Source of the DNA: Rhodobacteraceae bacterium LMO-JJ12
GTDB lineage: Bacteria; Pseudomonadota; Alphaproteobacteria; Rhodobacterales; Rhodobacteraceae
Direction of reading: 5' to 3'
NCBI GenBank assembly: GCA_021555075.1
Contig: JAKGBX010000002.1
Coordinates: 1-64,000 of the forward strand
DNA: 64,000 nucleotides
In this document: piece after piece, positions 44,485 through 55,201 of the stretch
How positions within the stretch are numbered: position 1 is the stretch's first letter
How the letters are laid out: each line of letters starts with the position of its first letter
Made by a program: the position numbers and the translations under genes
Notes under the pieces: generated by a model
What the model saw: only the letters and a program-made list of their open reading frames with translations
Told to the model about the DNA's origin: nothing
The model's database searches: none

Positions 44485-46740
44485 TTAGCCAACCTTGCAG
44501 GCTGCCAGAACCGCCATGTTGAGGATATCGTTCACTGTCGAGTTAGAGGAACAAATCTGAATCGAGTTATCCACACCGGCAAGAATCGGCCCAATTACCG
44601 TTGCACCTGCCATTTCCTGCATCAGCTTGACCGAGATAGAGGCCGAATGTCTGGCCGGGACAATGAGAATATTGGCCGGTCCGGAAAGACGCGAGAACGG
44701 ATAAGCGGCCCGAGTGGCGGGATTGAGCGCCACATCGACCGTCATTTCGCCATCATATTCGAAGTCGACCGCTCGCGTATCAAGCACTTCGGGGGCGAGG
44801 TGCATCTTTTCCGCCCGTTCGGACCGGGGGTAGCCGTAGGTCGAGAAAGACACGAAGGCGACGCGCGGTTCGAGCCCGAGATGGCGGGCCACATCTGCCG
44901 AACGTTCAGCGATATTGGCGAGATCTTCTTCATCGGGCCATTCATGCACCAGCGTGTCGGCAATGAGCACGATCCGGCCCTTGTGTAGCACGGCGGTGAC
45001 GCCGACGGCACCATGTTCTGCATCGGCATCGAATACATGATTCATCAGATCGAGGACATGCGAAGATTTGCGGGTTGCCCCCGTAACCAGTGCATCGCCA
45101 TGGCCATGGGCCACCATGAGCGCGGCGAATACATGGCGGTCACGTGCGGCGAGGCGGTGAATGTCGTGCCGATCAAAGCCTTTGCGTTGTAGACGATTAT
45201 AGAGAAAATCTTTGTATTCCGCGAGATGCGGTGTGTTGGCGGCGTTGACGACTTCCAGTTCGCTCACCGCGTCGGCCATGCCTTCGGCTGTCAGCTTTTG
45301 GGTCACGTCGCTTTCGCGACCGACCACGATGGCCTTGCCCATGCCGGCACGTTGATATTGCACGGCGGCGCGCAACACGCGCGGATCGTCACCTTCGGCG
45401 AAGATCATCGTGGCCTGTGCCGCGCGGGCGCGGGCATTGAGACCGCGCAGAATAGCCGCAGTCGGGTCCATCCGGCTTTTCAGCGTCAGTTCGTATGCGT
45501 CCATGTCGATGATCGGACGGCGCGCGGCACCTGTATCCATGCCCGCGCGCGCTACGGCGGGCGGAATGGTGTGGATCAGGCGCGGATCGAACGGCGTTGG
45601 AATGATGTAATCGCGCCCAAAGGTCAGCTTTTTACCATAGGCGACGGCAACTTCGTCGGGCACATCTTCGCGCGCGAGTGCGGCCAGGGCCTCGGCGCAG
45701 GCGATTTTCATCTCGTCGTTGATGGCACGCGCATGAATGTCGAGCGCGCCGCGAAAGAGATACGGAAAGCCAAGCACGTTGTTGACCTGATTTGGATAAT
45801 CCGAGCGTCCGGTGGCGACGATGGCATCTTCGCGCACGGCATGCGCCTCTTCGGGCGTGATTTCGGGATCGGGGTTGGCCATGGCGAAGATGACCGGATT
45901 GTCGTTCATCGCGGCGACCATCGCGGGGGTCACAGCGCCTTTGGCCGAGACACCGAGGAACACATCGGCACCCTGCATCGCCTCTTCGAGGGTGCGCAGT
46001 TTGGTGTCGACGGCATGCGCCGATTTCCATTGGTTCATGCCTTCGGTGCGGCCCTGATAGATCACGCCCTTGGTGTCGCAGGTGATGCAGTTCTCATGCC
46101 GCGCGCCCATGCGCTTGAGCAATTCGATACAGGCAATGCCCGCAGCGCCCGCGCCATTGAGGACGATCTTCACATCTTCGATTTTCTTGCCTGAAATATG
46201 CAGTGCGTTGATCAGACCGGCGGCGCAGATCACGGCGGTGCCGTGTTGGTCATCGTGAAAAACCGGGATGTCCATCTGCTCTTTAAGCGTCTGTTCGATG
46301 ATGAAACACTCGGGCGCCTTGATATCTTCGAGGTTGATGCCGCCGAATGTCGGCCCCATCAGGCGCACGGCGTTGATGATTTCGTCGGGGTCTTCTGTGT
46401 CGAGTTCGATGTCGATCGAATTGACATCGGCAAAGCGTTTGAACAGCACCGCCTTGCCCTCCATCACCGGTTTGGAGCCGAGCGCGCCGAGATTTCCGAG
46501 GCCCAGAACGGCCGTGCCGTTTGAGATGACCGCGACGAGATTGCCCTTGTTGGTATAGTCATAAGCCAGTTCGGGATTGGCGGCGATATCCTCGCAAGGA
46601 ACAGCGACGCCGGGAGAATAGGCCAGCGACAGATCACGTTGGGTGGTCATTGGCACGGTGGCGCTGATTTCCCACTTGCCGGGTGTCGGATCGGTATGAA
46701 ACTGCAGCGCATCTTCGCGGGTAAACTTGTTCTTGGTCAT
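44485..46740 (-). CDS. maeB: NADP-dependent malic enzyme with phosphotransacetylase-like domain
   Basis: 751 residues, the multidomain form. The malic enzyme half (about 1-430) has GLGNLGALGSKPVMEGKAVL, EDIKAPECF, FHDDQHGTAVI and LNGAGAAGIACIELLK (NADP-binding). The C-terminal half (about 430-751) is a phosphotransacetylase-like domain (ARAAQATMIFAEGDDPRVLR, DALVTGATRKSSHVLD, IGPILAGVDNSIQI). The enzyme oxidatively decarboxylates malate to pyruvate; the PTA part is thought to be regulatory. Divergent from mutS. Full length. Confidence 0.95.
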   Translation of the reverse strand: MTKNKFTREDALQFHTDPTPGKWEISATVPMTTQRDLSLAYSPGVAVPCEDIAANPELAYDYTNKGNLVAVISNGTAVLGLGNLGALGSKPVMEGKAVLFKRFADVNSIDIELDTEDPDEIINAVRLMGPTFGGINLEDIKAPECFIIEQTLKEQMDIPVFHDDQHGTAVICAAGLINALHISGKKIEDVKIVLNGAGAAGIACIELLKRMGARHENCITCDTKGVIYQGRTEGMNQWKSAHAVDTKLRTLEEAMQGADVFLGVSAKGAVTPAMVAAMNDNPVIFAMANPDPEITPEEAHAVREDAIVATGRSDYPNQVNNVLGFPYLFRGALDIHARAINDEMKIACAEALAALAREDVPDEVAVAYGKKLTFGRDYIIPTPFDPRLIHTIPPAVARAGMDTGAARRPIIDMDAYELTLKSRMDPTAAILRGLNARARAAQATMIFAEGDDPRVLRAAVQYQRAGMGKAIVVGRESDVTQKLTAEGMADAVSELEVVNAANTPHLAEYKDFLYNRLQRKGFDRHDIHRLAARDRHVFAALMVAHGHGDALVTGATRKSSHVLDLMNHVFDADAEHGAVGVTAVLHKGRIVLIADTLVHEWPDEEDLANIAERSADVARHLGLEPRVAFVSFSTYGYPRSERAEKMHLAPEVLDTRAVDFEYDGEMTVDVALNPATRAAYPFSRLSGPANILIVPARHSASISVKLMQEMAGATVIGPILAGVDNSIQICSSNSTVNDILNMAVLAACKVG

Positions 46741-46885
46741 TCATTTCTTCCGTGCGTGGGGCTTCTTGCCTCTTACATGGGGTTGGGCGGGCTCTCAACC
46801 GAAAGCGTTGCGGGGCGAAACAAGGCCTTTCACGCCGCCGCACGTGTTTGTAAGGTTCGCCGGAATTGGAAACCGGGGGGCTTTC

Positions 46886-49534
46886 GTGACATCTGCCAAA
46901 TCTGCCGTAACGCCGATGATGGCGCAGTTTCTTGAGATCAAGGCCGGGTATCCGGGTGCTTTGCTGTTCTATCGCATGGGCGATTTCTATGAGCTGTTCT
47001 TTGACGACGCGGTGGCGGCGGCCGAGGCGTTGGATATTGCGCTGACCAAGCGGGGCAAGCATCTGGGCAAGGATATTCAGATGTGTGGTGTACCTTATCA
47101 TGCCGCCGAGGGTTACTTGCTGACGCTGATCCGCAAGGGCTTTCGCGTGGCGGTGTGCGAGCAGATGGAGAACCCGGCAGAGGCCAAGAAACGCGGATCG
47201 AAATCTGTGGTTCGCCGTGAGGTGATACGGCTTGTCACGCCGGGGACATTGACGGAAGAGACACTGCTGGAGGCGCGGCGGCACAACTATTTGTGCGCAT
47301 ATGCCGAGGTGCGCGGTGAGGCAGCGTTGTCTTGGGTCGATATTTCGACGGGGGCGTTTCATGTTCTGGCCTTGCCGCCGGTACGGTTGGGGCCGGAACT
47401 GGCGCGGCTGGGCCCGTCCGAGGTGGTGGTATCAGAGGCGCAAGAAGCGGATTTGGCAGAAGTAGTGACCGAATCTGGCGCGTCAATCACAGCGCTGGGC
47501 CGTGCGGCGTTTGACAGCACGAGCGGAGAAAAGCGGCTGAAGGCGTTGTTTGGCGTCGGGGCGCTGGAAGGGTTCGGGCAGTTCACGAGGCCCGAATTGT
47601 CGGCGATGGGTGCCATCGTGGAATGGCTGGAAATCACCCAGAAGGGCAAGCTGCCGATTCTGCGGGCGCCGGTGCGCGAGGCGGCGGGACGCGTGATGCA
47701 GATTGACGCGGCTACGCGCACCAACCTGGAGTTGACGCGGGCGTTGTCAGGGGGGCGGCAGGGGTCGCTTCTGGCCGTAATCGACCGCACCGTGACGGCA
47801 GGGGGTGCGCGGCTGTTGGAGCGCCGGCTTTCTTCGCCTTCAAGGGTGCTTGACGTGGTGCATGGGCGACTGGATGCGGTGCAATTTGCGCTGGAACAGA
47901 GCCGCATTGCGACCGACCTGCGTGCGGCGTTGCGGCAGGTGCCGGATCTTGATCGCGCGCTTTCGCGGCTAGGGCTGGAGCGGGGGGGACCGCGCGATCT
48001 GGCTGCAGTGCGCGCGGCGCTGGGCCAGGCCGAGGCGATAGCCGGGACGCTGAATGAAGCGGAGTTGCCCGAAATTCTGGCCGAAGCGGTGGCGGCGCTC
48101 AGGGGGCATGAGGCCTTGCTTGATCTGCTCGATCAGGCGTTGGTGGCCGAGCCGCCCCTTTTGGCGCGCGATGGCGGGTTTATCGCCGAAGGTTATGACG
48201 AAGAACTGGATGAGTGCCGACGGCTGCGCGATGAAGGGCGCGGCGTTATTGCGGCGATGCAGGCGGATTATCAGAAGCTGACCGGGATTCAGAGCCTGAA
48301 GATCAAGCACAACAACGTGCTGGGTTACTTCGTGGAAGTCACGGCGACACATGCTGACAGAATGCTGTCTGAGCCACTGAGCGAGACCTTCAAGCATCGT
48401 CAGACCACGGCCAACCAGGTGCGTTTCACCACGGTGCCGCTGAGTGAGATGGAGACGAAGATATTGAACGCTGGGGGGCGGGCAATCGAGATCGAAAAGC
48501 GGCTCTATTCCAGCCTAAGTGCGTCAATTCTGGAGGTTTCAGACCGGCTTTTCGGGGTAGCGCGAGGGCTGGCGGAACTGGATCTGACAACGGCTTTGGC
48601 GGATCTGGCAAAGGGGGAGGACTGGGCGCGCCCGAAAGTGGATGACAGCCGCAAGCTGATTATTGAAGGCGGGCGGCATCCGGTGGTGGAACAGGCGTTG
48701 CGCGCGCAGGGTGGCGCGCCGTTCATTGCTAATGATTGCAGCTTGGGCGAGCAAGAGGATATCTGGCTTCTGACCGGGCCGAACATGGCGGGTAAATCGA
48801 CGTTTCTCAGACAGAACGCGTTGATCGCGGTGCTGGCCCAGATGGGGTCTTATGTGCCGGCGGCGCGGGCAGAAATTGGAATGGTGAGCCAGTTGTTCAG
48901 CCGCGTCGGAGCGAGCGACGATCTGGCGCGGGGGCGCTCGACCTTTATGGTCGAAATGGTGGAAACTGCGGCAATCCTTAATCAGGCGGATGATCATGCG
49001 CTGGTGATTCTGGACGAAATCGGGCGCGGCACGGCGACTTATGATGGGCTATCGATCGCTTGGGCGACGATGGAGCATTTGCATGATGTGAATGGCTGTC
49101 GGGCGTTGTTCGCCACGCATTATCACGAGATGACCAGCCTGTCGGCCAAGCTTGACCGGGTGGAGAATGCCACTGTCGCGGTCAAGGAATGGGACGGCGA
49201 CGTGATCTTTCTGCATGAAGTGAAGAAGGGTGCGGCGGATCGCTCGTACGGGGTGCAGGTGGCCAAGCTGGCTGGGCTTCCTGCTGCCGTGGTGGCGCGG
49301 GCCAAGGTTGTGTTGGAGGCGCTGGAGAAGGGCGAGCGCGAGGGCGGCGGCAAGGCCAAGGCCCTGATCGACGACTTGCCGTTGTTTGCCGCGATGCCGG
49401 TGCAGGCAGAGCCAGTGAAAGCGAAGGAAAGTGCGGTCGATGTGTTGTTGGACGGGCTGCACCCGGACGAGATGTCGCCGAGGGAGGCGTTACAGGCGCT
49501 GTATGATTTGAAAGAGGCGTTGAAGAGCAAGTGA
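46886..49534 (+). CDS. mutS: DNA mismatch repair protein MutS
   Basis: 882 residues from the GTG at 46886, preceded by a GGGGGG site; an ATG ten codons downstream at 46916 (MMAQFLEIKAGYPGA) is an alternative. The mismatch-recognition Phe and Glu lie in FYRMGDFYELFFDDA; GTTEPPLL-like domain III-IV elements follow; the ATPase has LLTGPNMAGKSTFLRQ (Walker A, about 645), ILDEIGRGTATYDGLS and ATHYHEM. MutS finds base mismatches and starts repair with MutL. Divergent from maeB. Confidence 0.97.
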   Translation: MTSAKSAVTPMMAQFLEIKAGYPGALLFYRMGDFYELFFDDAVAAAEALDIALTKRGKHLGKDIQMCGVPYHAAEGYLLTLIRKGFRVAVCEQMENPAEAKKRGSKSVVRREVIRLVTPGTLTEETLLEARRHNYLCAYAEVRGEAALSWVDISTGAFHVLALPPVRLGPELARLGPSEVVVSEAQEADLAEVVTESGASITALGRAAFDSTSGEKRLKALFGVGALEGFGQFTRPELSAMGAIVEWLEITQKGKLPILRAPVREAAGRVMQIDAATRTNLELTRALSGGRQGSLLAVIDRTVTAGGARLLERRLSSPSRVLDVVHGRLDAVQFALEQSRIATDLRAALRQVPDLDRALSRLGLERGGPRDLAAVRAALGQAEAIAGTLNEAELPEILAEAVAALRGHEALLDLLDQALVAEPPLLARDGGFIAEGYDEELDECRRLRDEGRGVIAAMQADYQKLTGIQSLKIKHNNVLGYFVEVTATHADRMLSEPLSETFKHRQTTANQVRFTTVPLSEMETKILNAGGRAIEIEKRLYSSLSASILEVSDRLFGVARGLAELDLTTALADLAKGEDWARPKVDDSRKLIIEGGRHPVVEQALRAQGGAPFIANDCSLGEQEDIWLLTGPNMAGKSTFLRQNALIAVLAQMGSYVPAARAEIGMVSQLFSRVGASDDLARGRSTFMVEMVETAAILNQADDHALVILDEIGRGTATYDGLSIAWATMEHLHDVNGCRALFATHYHEMTSLSAKLDRVENATVAVKEWDGDVIFLHEVKKGAADRSYGVQVAKLAGLPAAVVARAKVVLEALEKGEREGGGKAKALIDDLPLFAAMPVQAEPVKAKESAVDVLLDGLHPDEMSPREALQALYDLKEALKSK

Positions 49535-49579
49535 GGTGTGCGCAATATGTGCACGAGGCGAGTTAGGCAATGTTAGAGC

Positions 49580-50107
49580 CTAATTCACGCCGCAAACGTT
49601 GGGGATCGGGTGATCGTCTTTGAAGTCGGTGACGGGGATCGGGCGAAGGCTGGTTTGAACCGAAGTCTTGGCACCTCTGCCTTTGGTCAGGAAACCCCGC
49701 CCGGTTAGCAGGTTGAGATCACATTTGCCGCTGTTGGCGAGATCAAGCGTGTCATACCAATCATAGGTGTAGCCAACGACTTTGTAAGCACCTTGCCGGT
49801 GGGCGATGGTCAGGGTGAGGTGCCAACGGTTGCGCCCGATGGAATCATTCATCGAGCGGAGCAGGACCGAACCGTTGGGCGCGCGTGCGAGTTCGGGCTT
49901 TTGGCCGATGCCGCCACTCCAGGCGATACCCTGGGCGATGACCACGTCGCCGCCGGTGTTTTCGATGTGCAAATCGACCAGGCCGTCACGGGTGATCAGG
50001 GTGAATCGTTCGGATTTGCCGTCACCATTAAGATCGGAGGACACGGTTTGCGCAGTGGCGGGCAGGGCGAGGCATAAGAGAGTGAGAGCAAGAGATAAAG
50101 AGCGCAT
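49580..50107 (-). CDS. Secreted protein with EF-hand-like/VCBS-like start, unknown function
   Basis: 175 residues with a signal peptide ending near ATAQT. The mature start VSSDLNGDGKSERFTLITRD contains a DxNxDGxxE calcium-loop pattern typical of VCBS/FG-GAP repeats. The remainder is beta-rich (GDVVIAQGIAW, HLTLTIAHRQGAYKVVGYTYDWYDT) and has a few Cys (GKCDLNL, NVCGVN). Similar single-domain proteins of unknown role occur in proteobacteria. It is convergent with mutS and divergent from the HDAC-family gene. Confidence 0.7.
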   Translation of the reverse strand: MRSLSLALTLLCLALPATAQTVSSDLNGDGKSERFTLITRDGLVDLHIENTGGDVVIAQGIAWSGGIGQKPELARAPNGSVLLRSMNDSIGRNRWHLTLTIAHRQGAYKVVGYTYDWYDTLDLANSGKCDLNLLTGRGFLTKGRGAKTSVQTSLRPIPVTDFKDDHPIPNVCGVN

Positions 50108-50152
50108 CTGGCGGGCCTTGTCAGTTGGGGCGGAATGGCGTTTGTTGGCGAA

Positions 50153-51064
50153 ATGAACACATTATTGATAACACATCCCGAATGCCGCAACCATATGACG
50201 CCGATGGGACATCCCGAGCAGGTGGCGCGGTTGAGTGCGGTGGAAACCGCGTTGGCCGGGTTGGGCGATTTGCACCGGCGCGAGGCGCCACTTTGCTCTG
50301 ACGGGGACATCTTACGCTGTCATCCGCAGGCCTATCTGGACCGGATCGCGGGGCATGGTGCAGGGCAGCTTGATGGCGATACCTGGATGTCGGCGGGCTC
50401 GATGCAGGCCGCGCGCCGGGCTGTTGGAGGAGCGCTGGCTGCGGTGGATGCTGTGATAGCGGGGGAGGTGAAGAACGCGTTTGTTGCCTGCCGCCCGCCG
50501 GGGCATCATGCCGAGAAGGCGACGCCGATGGGGTTTTGCCTGTTTGGTAACGTCTCTATTGCAGCCAAACACGCGCTTGATGTCCATGGATTGAACCGCG
50601 TGGCGGTGATCGATTTTGACGTACATCACGGCAATGGAACGCAGGATCTTCTGTGGGATGAGCCACGCGCATTGGTTGCCACGTCGCAGCAGTTCCCGCT
50701 TTGGCCCGGCACCGGGCGAGCGGAGGAACGTGGCGGGCATGACAACGTTTTGAACGTGCCGCTGGCGCCGGGGAGCGGCGGGGCGGAGATGCGGGCCGAG
50801 TATGAAAGCCAGATTTTCCCACGGGTGGACGAGTTTGCGCCCGAGATGATTTTGATCTCGGCCGGGTTTGATGCCCACGCGGATGATCCGCTGGCAAATT
50901 TGAACTGGCTCGATGACGATTTCGCTTGGCTTACCGAGCAGATTTGCACGCTGGCCGCGAAGCATTGTGAGGGGCGCGTCGTTTCAGTTCTTGAAGGGGG
51001 TTATGAGCTTGACGCGCTGGGGAGATGTGCGGCTATGCATGTGCGCGGGTTGATGGCGGGTTAG
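50153..51064 (+). CDS. HDAC-family amidohydrolase (acetoin utilisation/histone deacetylase-like)
   Basis: 303 residues from the ATG at 50153; an ATG six codons upstream is possible. Zinc-site and catalytic motifs of the class II histone deacetylase fold are intact: GHPEQVARL, RPPGHHAEKATPMGFCLFGN (tandem His), VIDFDVHHGNGTQDLL (zinc Asp/His) and ISAGFDAHADDPLAN (zinc Asp). Bacterial members deacetylate acetylpolyamines or other acyl substrates. In Rhodobacteraceae this gene commonly lies near xseB-ispA-dxs, as here. Convergent overlap of four bases with the phosphotransferase gene. Confidence 0.9.
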   Translation: MNTLLITHPECRNHMTPMGHPEQVARLSAVETALAGLGDLHRREAPLCSDGDILRCHPQAYLDRIAGHGAGQLDGDTWMSAGSMQAARRAVGGALAAVDAVIAGEVKNAFVACRPPGHHAEKATPMGFCLFGNVSIAAKHALDVHGLNRVAVIDFDVHHGNGTQDLLWDEPRALVATSQQFPLWPGTGRAEERGGHDNVLNVPLAPGSGGAEMRAEYESQIFPRVDEFAPEMILISAGFDAHADDPLANLNWLDDDFAWLTEQICTLAAKHCEGRVVSVLEGGYELDALGRCAAMHVRGLMAG

Positions 51065-52035
51065 GTAATTTGCTTTAGGTCGCGGAGCACGGTTCGCGCC
51101 ATGGTTTCGGCCTTGGCAAGGCGAGGTTCGGGCATTTGGGGGTGTTCGACTTTGATCAGCGTCTCGAACGCGATCATGAAGGGCAGATGCGCCTCGCGTT
51201 CAAGCGGAGACATCTCAAACGCATCCGCGAAGGCATGGAACGAGGCGGCATCAACACCGAAATGACGCGCGCCCGAGAAGGGTTTTGCGCGGCGCGCCAT
51301 ATGCGTAAGGGCGCGGGCGATGTCCTTGACGATGGGCATGCGACCGGAACCGCCGGTGTCGATGCCAACGAGCGCCTCGCCATTCAGGATCAGGTTGTTG
51401 AGGTGGAAATCACCATGCGAGATGGCGGTGCGGCAATCGGTATCGTGCAAGGTGCGACCCAGGCGTTTCATGCGGCGCAGGATGCGGGCTTCGATGTCGC
51501 GCAGGGCCGGGTGGGGCTGGGCCGCGGCGGTCTCGGTGGCTTTGTTGTGCCAGCGGCGGAAGTTCAGCGGTTTGAGTTCGGTGGTCGGGGTAGTGTAGGC
51601 GTTGAGCCAATCGGCGGCGCGGGCAATCAGCGGTTGGAGGGTCTCGGGTTCGGCGCGGCGCAGTTGGGTGAACAGCGGCGTGCCGGGGACGTGTGCAATC
51701 GACATTAGCCCCGTGTTAGGGTCGAAACTTATCGGTTCGACCACACAGAGAGGAGGGTTGGACATATAGGTGTAAGCGCGGGTGAGTTCGGCCCATTCGC
51801 GGGCGAAATCGGTGCGCCCGGCGTCATCCAAGGGTAAGCGGAAGACCACCTCTTGTCCGTTGAGCCGCCCGCGAAACAGCGCGCGCTTACCAGGGACGAG
51901 GCGCATGGGTTCTATGACTTCGGCGTCGTGACCCGAGGCGGCGAGCAGTTCTTCAAGCCGTTGCGATGCGGCCAGGGCCTGATCCGGGTAGAGCTTGAGA
52001 TTGCTGGTTGTGACCACGTTCATGGTGGTTAGCAT
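51061..52035 (-). CDS. Aminoglycoside-phosphotransferase-fold kinase, substrate unknown
   Basis: 324 residues from the ATG at 52035; the longer open frame overlaps xseB on the other strand and is not used. HGDFHLNNLILNGEALVGID (catalytic loop, Asp and Asn) and TGGSGRMPIVKDIARAL (metal-binding DFG-like part is IDTG) place it in the protein-kinase-like APH family. The N-terminal lobe has FRLPLDDAGRTDFAREWAEL with a likely Glu. It is related to lipopolysaccharide or small-molecule kinases; resistance is unlikely from context. Divergent from xseB. Confidence 0.78.
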   Translation of the reverse strand: MLTTMNVVTTSNLKLYPDQALAASQRLEELLAASGHDAEVIEPMRLVPGKRALFRGRLNGQEVVFRLPLDDAGRTDFAREWAELTRAYTYMSNPPLCVVEPISFDPNTGLMSIAHVPGTPLFTQLRRAEPETLQPLIARAADWLNAYTTPTTELKPLNFRRWHNKATETAAAQPHPALRDIEARILRRMKRLGRTLHDTDCRTAISHGDFHLNNLILNGEALVGIDTGGSGRMPIVKDIARALTHMARRAKPFSGARHFGVDAASFHAFADAFEMSPLEREAHLPFMIAFETLIKVEHPQMPEPRLAKAETMARTVLRDLKQIT

Positions 52036-52124
52036 CGGAGGCAACGTGCCGCCCGTCAACCGAATTGAACCGGGACCAATGCGGGAGTAAGGTGGCGCGA
52101 AACCCAAGTTCCGGAGAGAGCAAG

Positions 52125-52367
52125 ATGAGCGACCGTCCCGTAGCGGAAATGACATTTGAAGAGGCCATGGCCGAGTTGGAACAGGTGGTGGGCCAGTTGG
52201 AACGGGGTGATGTTGCACTGGAAGATTCGATCAAGCTCTATGAGCGCGGCGCAGAGCTTAAGAAACGCTGTGAGAGCAAGCTTAAGGAAGCCGAAGAAAA
52301 GGTGGCGGCGATCACGCTGGACGGGGAGGGGCAGCCCACGGGATTGAAGCCGGTCGAGGGGCTTTGA
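52125..52367 (+). CDS. xseB: Exodeoxyribonuclease VII small subunit
   Basis: 80 residues from the ATG at 52125 with an AGAGAG site upstream. The single helical domain has MTFEEAMAELEQVVGQLERG and ALEDSIKLYERGAELKKRCES, a coiled-coil pattern diagnostic of XseB. With XseA it degrades single-stranded DNA. xseA is not in the window. It stands 4 bases before ispA, an arrangement conserved in many proteobacteria. Confidence 0.95.
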   Translation: MSDRPVAEMTFEEAMAELEQVVGQLERGDVALEDSIKLYERGAELKKRCESKLKEAEEKVAAITLDGEGQPTGLKPVEGL

Positions 52368-52371
52368 GTCC

Positions 52372-53235
52372 ATGTTCGGGTCGGTTTTGCGTGGCGACGC
52401 CAAGACGATAGATGCATGCCTTGAGCGGGTGATCGGGGGCGATTTACCGCTTAGAGCGGCGATGCGCCATGCGGTAAGTGGCGGCAAGGGTATGCGCGGC
52501 TTTCTGGTGATGGAATCGGCGCGGCTGTTTGGTGTTGCGCCCGAACAATCGGTGTGGCCGGGTGCGGCGATTGAGGCGTTGCACGCTTATAGCCTTGTGC
52601 ACGATGATCTGCCTTGCATGGATGATGACGATCTGCGCCGGGGGCGGCCGACGGTGCATCGCAAATGGGATGAGGCGACGGCGGTATTGGCCGGGGATGC
52701 GCTGCAAACGTTGGCGTTTGAGCTGTTGGCGCGCGAAGAGACCAGCCCCGAGCCGCAGGTGCGTGCCGATCTGGTACTGAGTCTGGCGCGGGCGGCGGGG
52801 GCGAGCGGTATGGTCTTGGGGCAGGCGTTGGATATTGCCGCCGAGAGCGCGACAGTGCCTTTGACGCTGGAGCAGATTACGCGGTTGCAGGCGGGCAAGA
52901 CCGGTGCGTTGATAACATGGTCGGCTTGCGCGGGGGCGCGGCTGGCGGGGGCGGATCTGGCGCCGCTAACGGCTTATGGTGATGCGTTGGGGTTGGCCTT
53001 TCAGATTGCCGATGATGTCCTGGATGTAGAGGGCGATGCGAAAGAGGTCGGCAAGGCCGTGGGCAAGGATGCCGAGGCCGGGAAAGCCACGTTTGTTTCG
53101 CTTCTGGGGCTGGAGGGAGCGAAAAGCCGTGCGGCGGAGCTTGTTGAAAGCGCATGCGACGCCTTATCGTGCTATGGCGAAAGGGGCGAAACCTTGCGTG
53201 AAGCCGCGCGTTTCGTTATTGCGCGCCGAAACTGA
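52372..53235 (+). CDS. ispA: Farnesyl (or geranyl) diphosphate synthase
   Basis: 287 residues, all-alpha prenyltransferase. The first Asp-rich motif is [16 protein letters not shown] (about 78-93), the second is [13 protein letters not shown] (about 208-220). [13 protein letters not shown] contains the Lys/Arg for diphosphate binding. The residues just before the first motif ([11 protein letters not shown]) include a bulky Tyr/Ser pattern consistent with a short product (C15). It makes the C15 precursor of ubiquinone and carotenoid/quinone tails. Between xseB and dxs. Confidence 0.95.
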   Translation: MFGSVLRGDAKTIDACLERVIGGDLPLRAAMRHAVSGGKGMRGFLVMESARLFGVAPEQSVWPGAAIEALHAYSLVHDDLPCMDDDDLRRGRPTVHRKWDEATAVLAGDALQTLAFELLAREETSPEPQVRADLVLSLARAAGASGMVLGQALDIAAESATVPLTLEQITRLQAGKTGALITWSACAGARLAGADLAPLTAYGDALGLAFQIADDVLDVEGDAKEVGKAVGKDAEAGKATFVSLLGLEGAKSRAAELVESACDALSCYGERGETLREAARFVIARRN

Positions 53236-53272
53236 TACGCCCGGCCTGAATGAAACCCCAGAAGGGGAACCA

Positions 53273-55201
53273 ATGTCTGACAAACCGCAAACTCCGCTTT
53301 TGGACACCGTGCAGGTGCCAGCCGATCTCAAGCGGCTGAGCGATGCGCAGTTGCGCCAACTGGCCGGTGAACTGAGGGCAGAGACGATTTCGGCTGTGTC
53401 AGAGACAGGTGGGCATTTGGGTGCAGGGCTTGGGGTTATCGAACTCACCGTGGCGTTGCATCATGTGTTTGACGCGCCCAAGGACAAGATCATCTGGGAT
53501 GTGTCGCATCAATCCTATCCTCACAAGATTTTGACCGGGCGGCGGGACCGGATTCGCACCTTGCGCAAGAAGGGTGGTCTGAGCGGTTTTACCAAGCGCA
53601 CCGAGAGCCCCTACGATCCATTTGGTGCAGCGCATTCGAGCACGTCGATCAGTGCGGCGCTGGGCTTTGCCGTGGCGCGCGATCTGGGCGGCGCCTGCCC
53701 CGAGGGGTTGGGAGATGCTATTGCCGTAATCGGCGATGGCGCGATGAGCGCGGGCATGGCGTTTGAAGCGATGAACAACGCCGGGCATCTCAACAAGCGG
53801 CTGATTGTAATCCTGAATGACAACGACATGAGCATTGCGCCGCCGGTCGGGGCGTTTTCAAGCTATCTCAGCCGTTTATATGCCGGTGAGCCGTTTCAGG
53901 AATTCAGAGCCGCCGCGAAGGGGGCCGTGAGCCTTCTGCCGGAGCCGTTTCGTGAGGGAGCGAAGCGTGCCAAGGACATGCTGAAAGGCATGGCAGTGGG
54001 CGGGACGTTGTTTGAAGAGCTTGGCTTTTCGTATGTCGGGCCGATTGACGGGCATGATCTTGAGCAGCTTTTGCCAGTTTTGCGCACGGTAAAGGCACGC
54101 GCGAACGGGCCGATTTTGGTTCACGTGCTGACCAAGAAGGGCAAGGGGTATGCCCCGGCAGAGCGGGCCGATGACAGGGGCCATGCAACCGCGCGGTTTG
54201 ATGTGGTGACTGGCAAACAGCAAAAGGCATCGAGTAATGCGCCGAGTTATACCAGCGTTTTTGGCAAGACGCTGGTTGAGCTGGCGGCGAAGGATGACAA
54301 AATCTGTGCGATCACGGCGGCTATGCCGGATGGCACGGGGCTGAACCTGATGGCTGAGAGATACCCCAGCCGTTGTTTTGATGTGAGTATTGCCGAGCAG
54401 CATGGTGTGACCTTCTGTGCCGGGTTGGCCGCCGGGGGGATGAAGCCGTTTTGCGCGATTTATTCGACGTTCTTGCAACGGGGTTATGACCAGGTGGTGC
54501 ATGATGTGGCGCTGCAAAACCTGCCAGTGCGCTTTGCGGTGGATCGTGCCGGTCTGGTCGGGGCGGATGGCGCGACCCACGCGGGGGCGTTTGATGTCGC
54601 CTATCTCGCCAACCTGCCCAACATGGTGGTGATGGCGGCTGCGGATGAGGCCGAGCTGAAACATATGGTGGCCACGGCGGCGGCGCATGATAGCGGGCCG
54701 ATTGCGTTCAGATATCCGCGCGGTGAGGGCGTGGGTGTGGATATGCCCGAGGTGGCGCAGGTATTGGAGATCGGCAAGGGCCGGGTGATCCGCGAAGGTG
54801 GGCGCGTTGCGATCTTAAGTTTTGGCACGCGGCTCAAGGAAGTGATGAAAGCCGCCGAGGCACTGGAGGCGAAGGGGATTTCGCCGACCATCGCGGATGC
54901 GCGTTTTGCCAAGCCGCTGGATCGGGAGATGATTCTTGGGCTGGTGCGCACCCATGAGGCGTTGATCTCGATTGAAGAGGGCGCTGTGGGCGGGTTTGGC
55001 AGCCATGTGGCGCAATTGCTGGCGGATGAGGGCGTGTTTGATGACGGGCTGAAATTCCGCGCGATGGTGCTGCCGGATAGTTTTATTGATCAGGCCAGCC
55101 CCGAAGACATGTATGCCGCGGCTGGACTGAATGCGGAGCACATCGAGGCGAAGGTTCTGGATGTGTTGGGTGTGGCGCGGATTGACAGCAAGCGGGCCTA
55201 A
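53273..55201 (+). CDS. dxs: 1-deoxy-D-xylulose-5-phosphate synthase
   Basis: 642 residues from the ATG at 53273 ([16 protein letters not shown]), with a GGGGAA site ahead of it. The open frame upstream overlaps ispA and is not used. Thiamine diphosphate motifs: [18 protein letters not shown] (GDG-N28-N type, with the [10 protein letters not shown] end), [15 protein letters not shown] and [20 protein letters not shown]. It condenses pyruvate and glyceraldehyde-3-phosphate at the entry of the non-mevalonate isoprenoid pathway. Third gene of the xseB-ispA-dxs unit, converging on exoD by a four-base overlap. Confidence 0.98.
   Translation: MSDKPQTPLLDTVQVPADLKRLSDAQLRQLAGELRAETISAVSETGGHLGAGLGVIELTVALHHVFDAPKDKIIWDVSHQSYPHKILTGRRDRIRTLRKKGGLSGFTKRTESPYDPFGAAHSSTSISAALGFAVARDLGGACPEGLGDAIAVIGDGAMSAGMAFEAMNNAGHLNKRLIVILNDNDMSIAPPVGAFSSYLSRLYAGEPFQEFRAAAKGAVSLLPEPFREGAKRAKDMLKGMAVGGTLFEELGFSYVGPIDGHDLEQLLPVLRTVKARANGPILVHVLTKKGKGYAPAERADDRGHATARFDVVTGKQQKASSNAPSYTSVFGKTLVELAAKDDKICAITAAMPDGTGLNLMAERYPSRCFDVSIAEQHGVTFCAGLAAGGMKPFCAIYSTFLQRGYDQVVHDVALQNLPVRFAVDRAGLVGADGATHAGAFDVAYLANLPNMVVMAAADEAELKHMVATAAAHDSGPIAFRYPRGEGVGVDMPEVAQVLEIGKGRVIREGGRVAILSFGTRLKEVMKAAEALEAKGISPTIADARFAKPLDREMILGLVRTHEALISIEEGAVGGFGSHVAQLLADEGVFDDGLKFRAMVLPDSFIDQASPEDMYAAAGLNAEHIEAKVLDVLGVARIDSKRA

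Noticed and set aside
49563-49583. Short inverted repeat TTAGGC/GCCTAA between mutS and the secreted gene
   Set aside because: Only six base pairs and no T-run; too weak to call a terminator.
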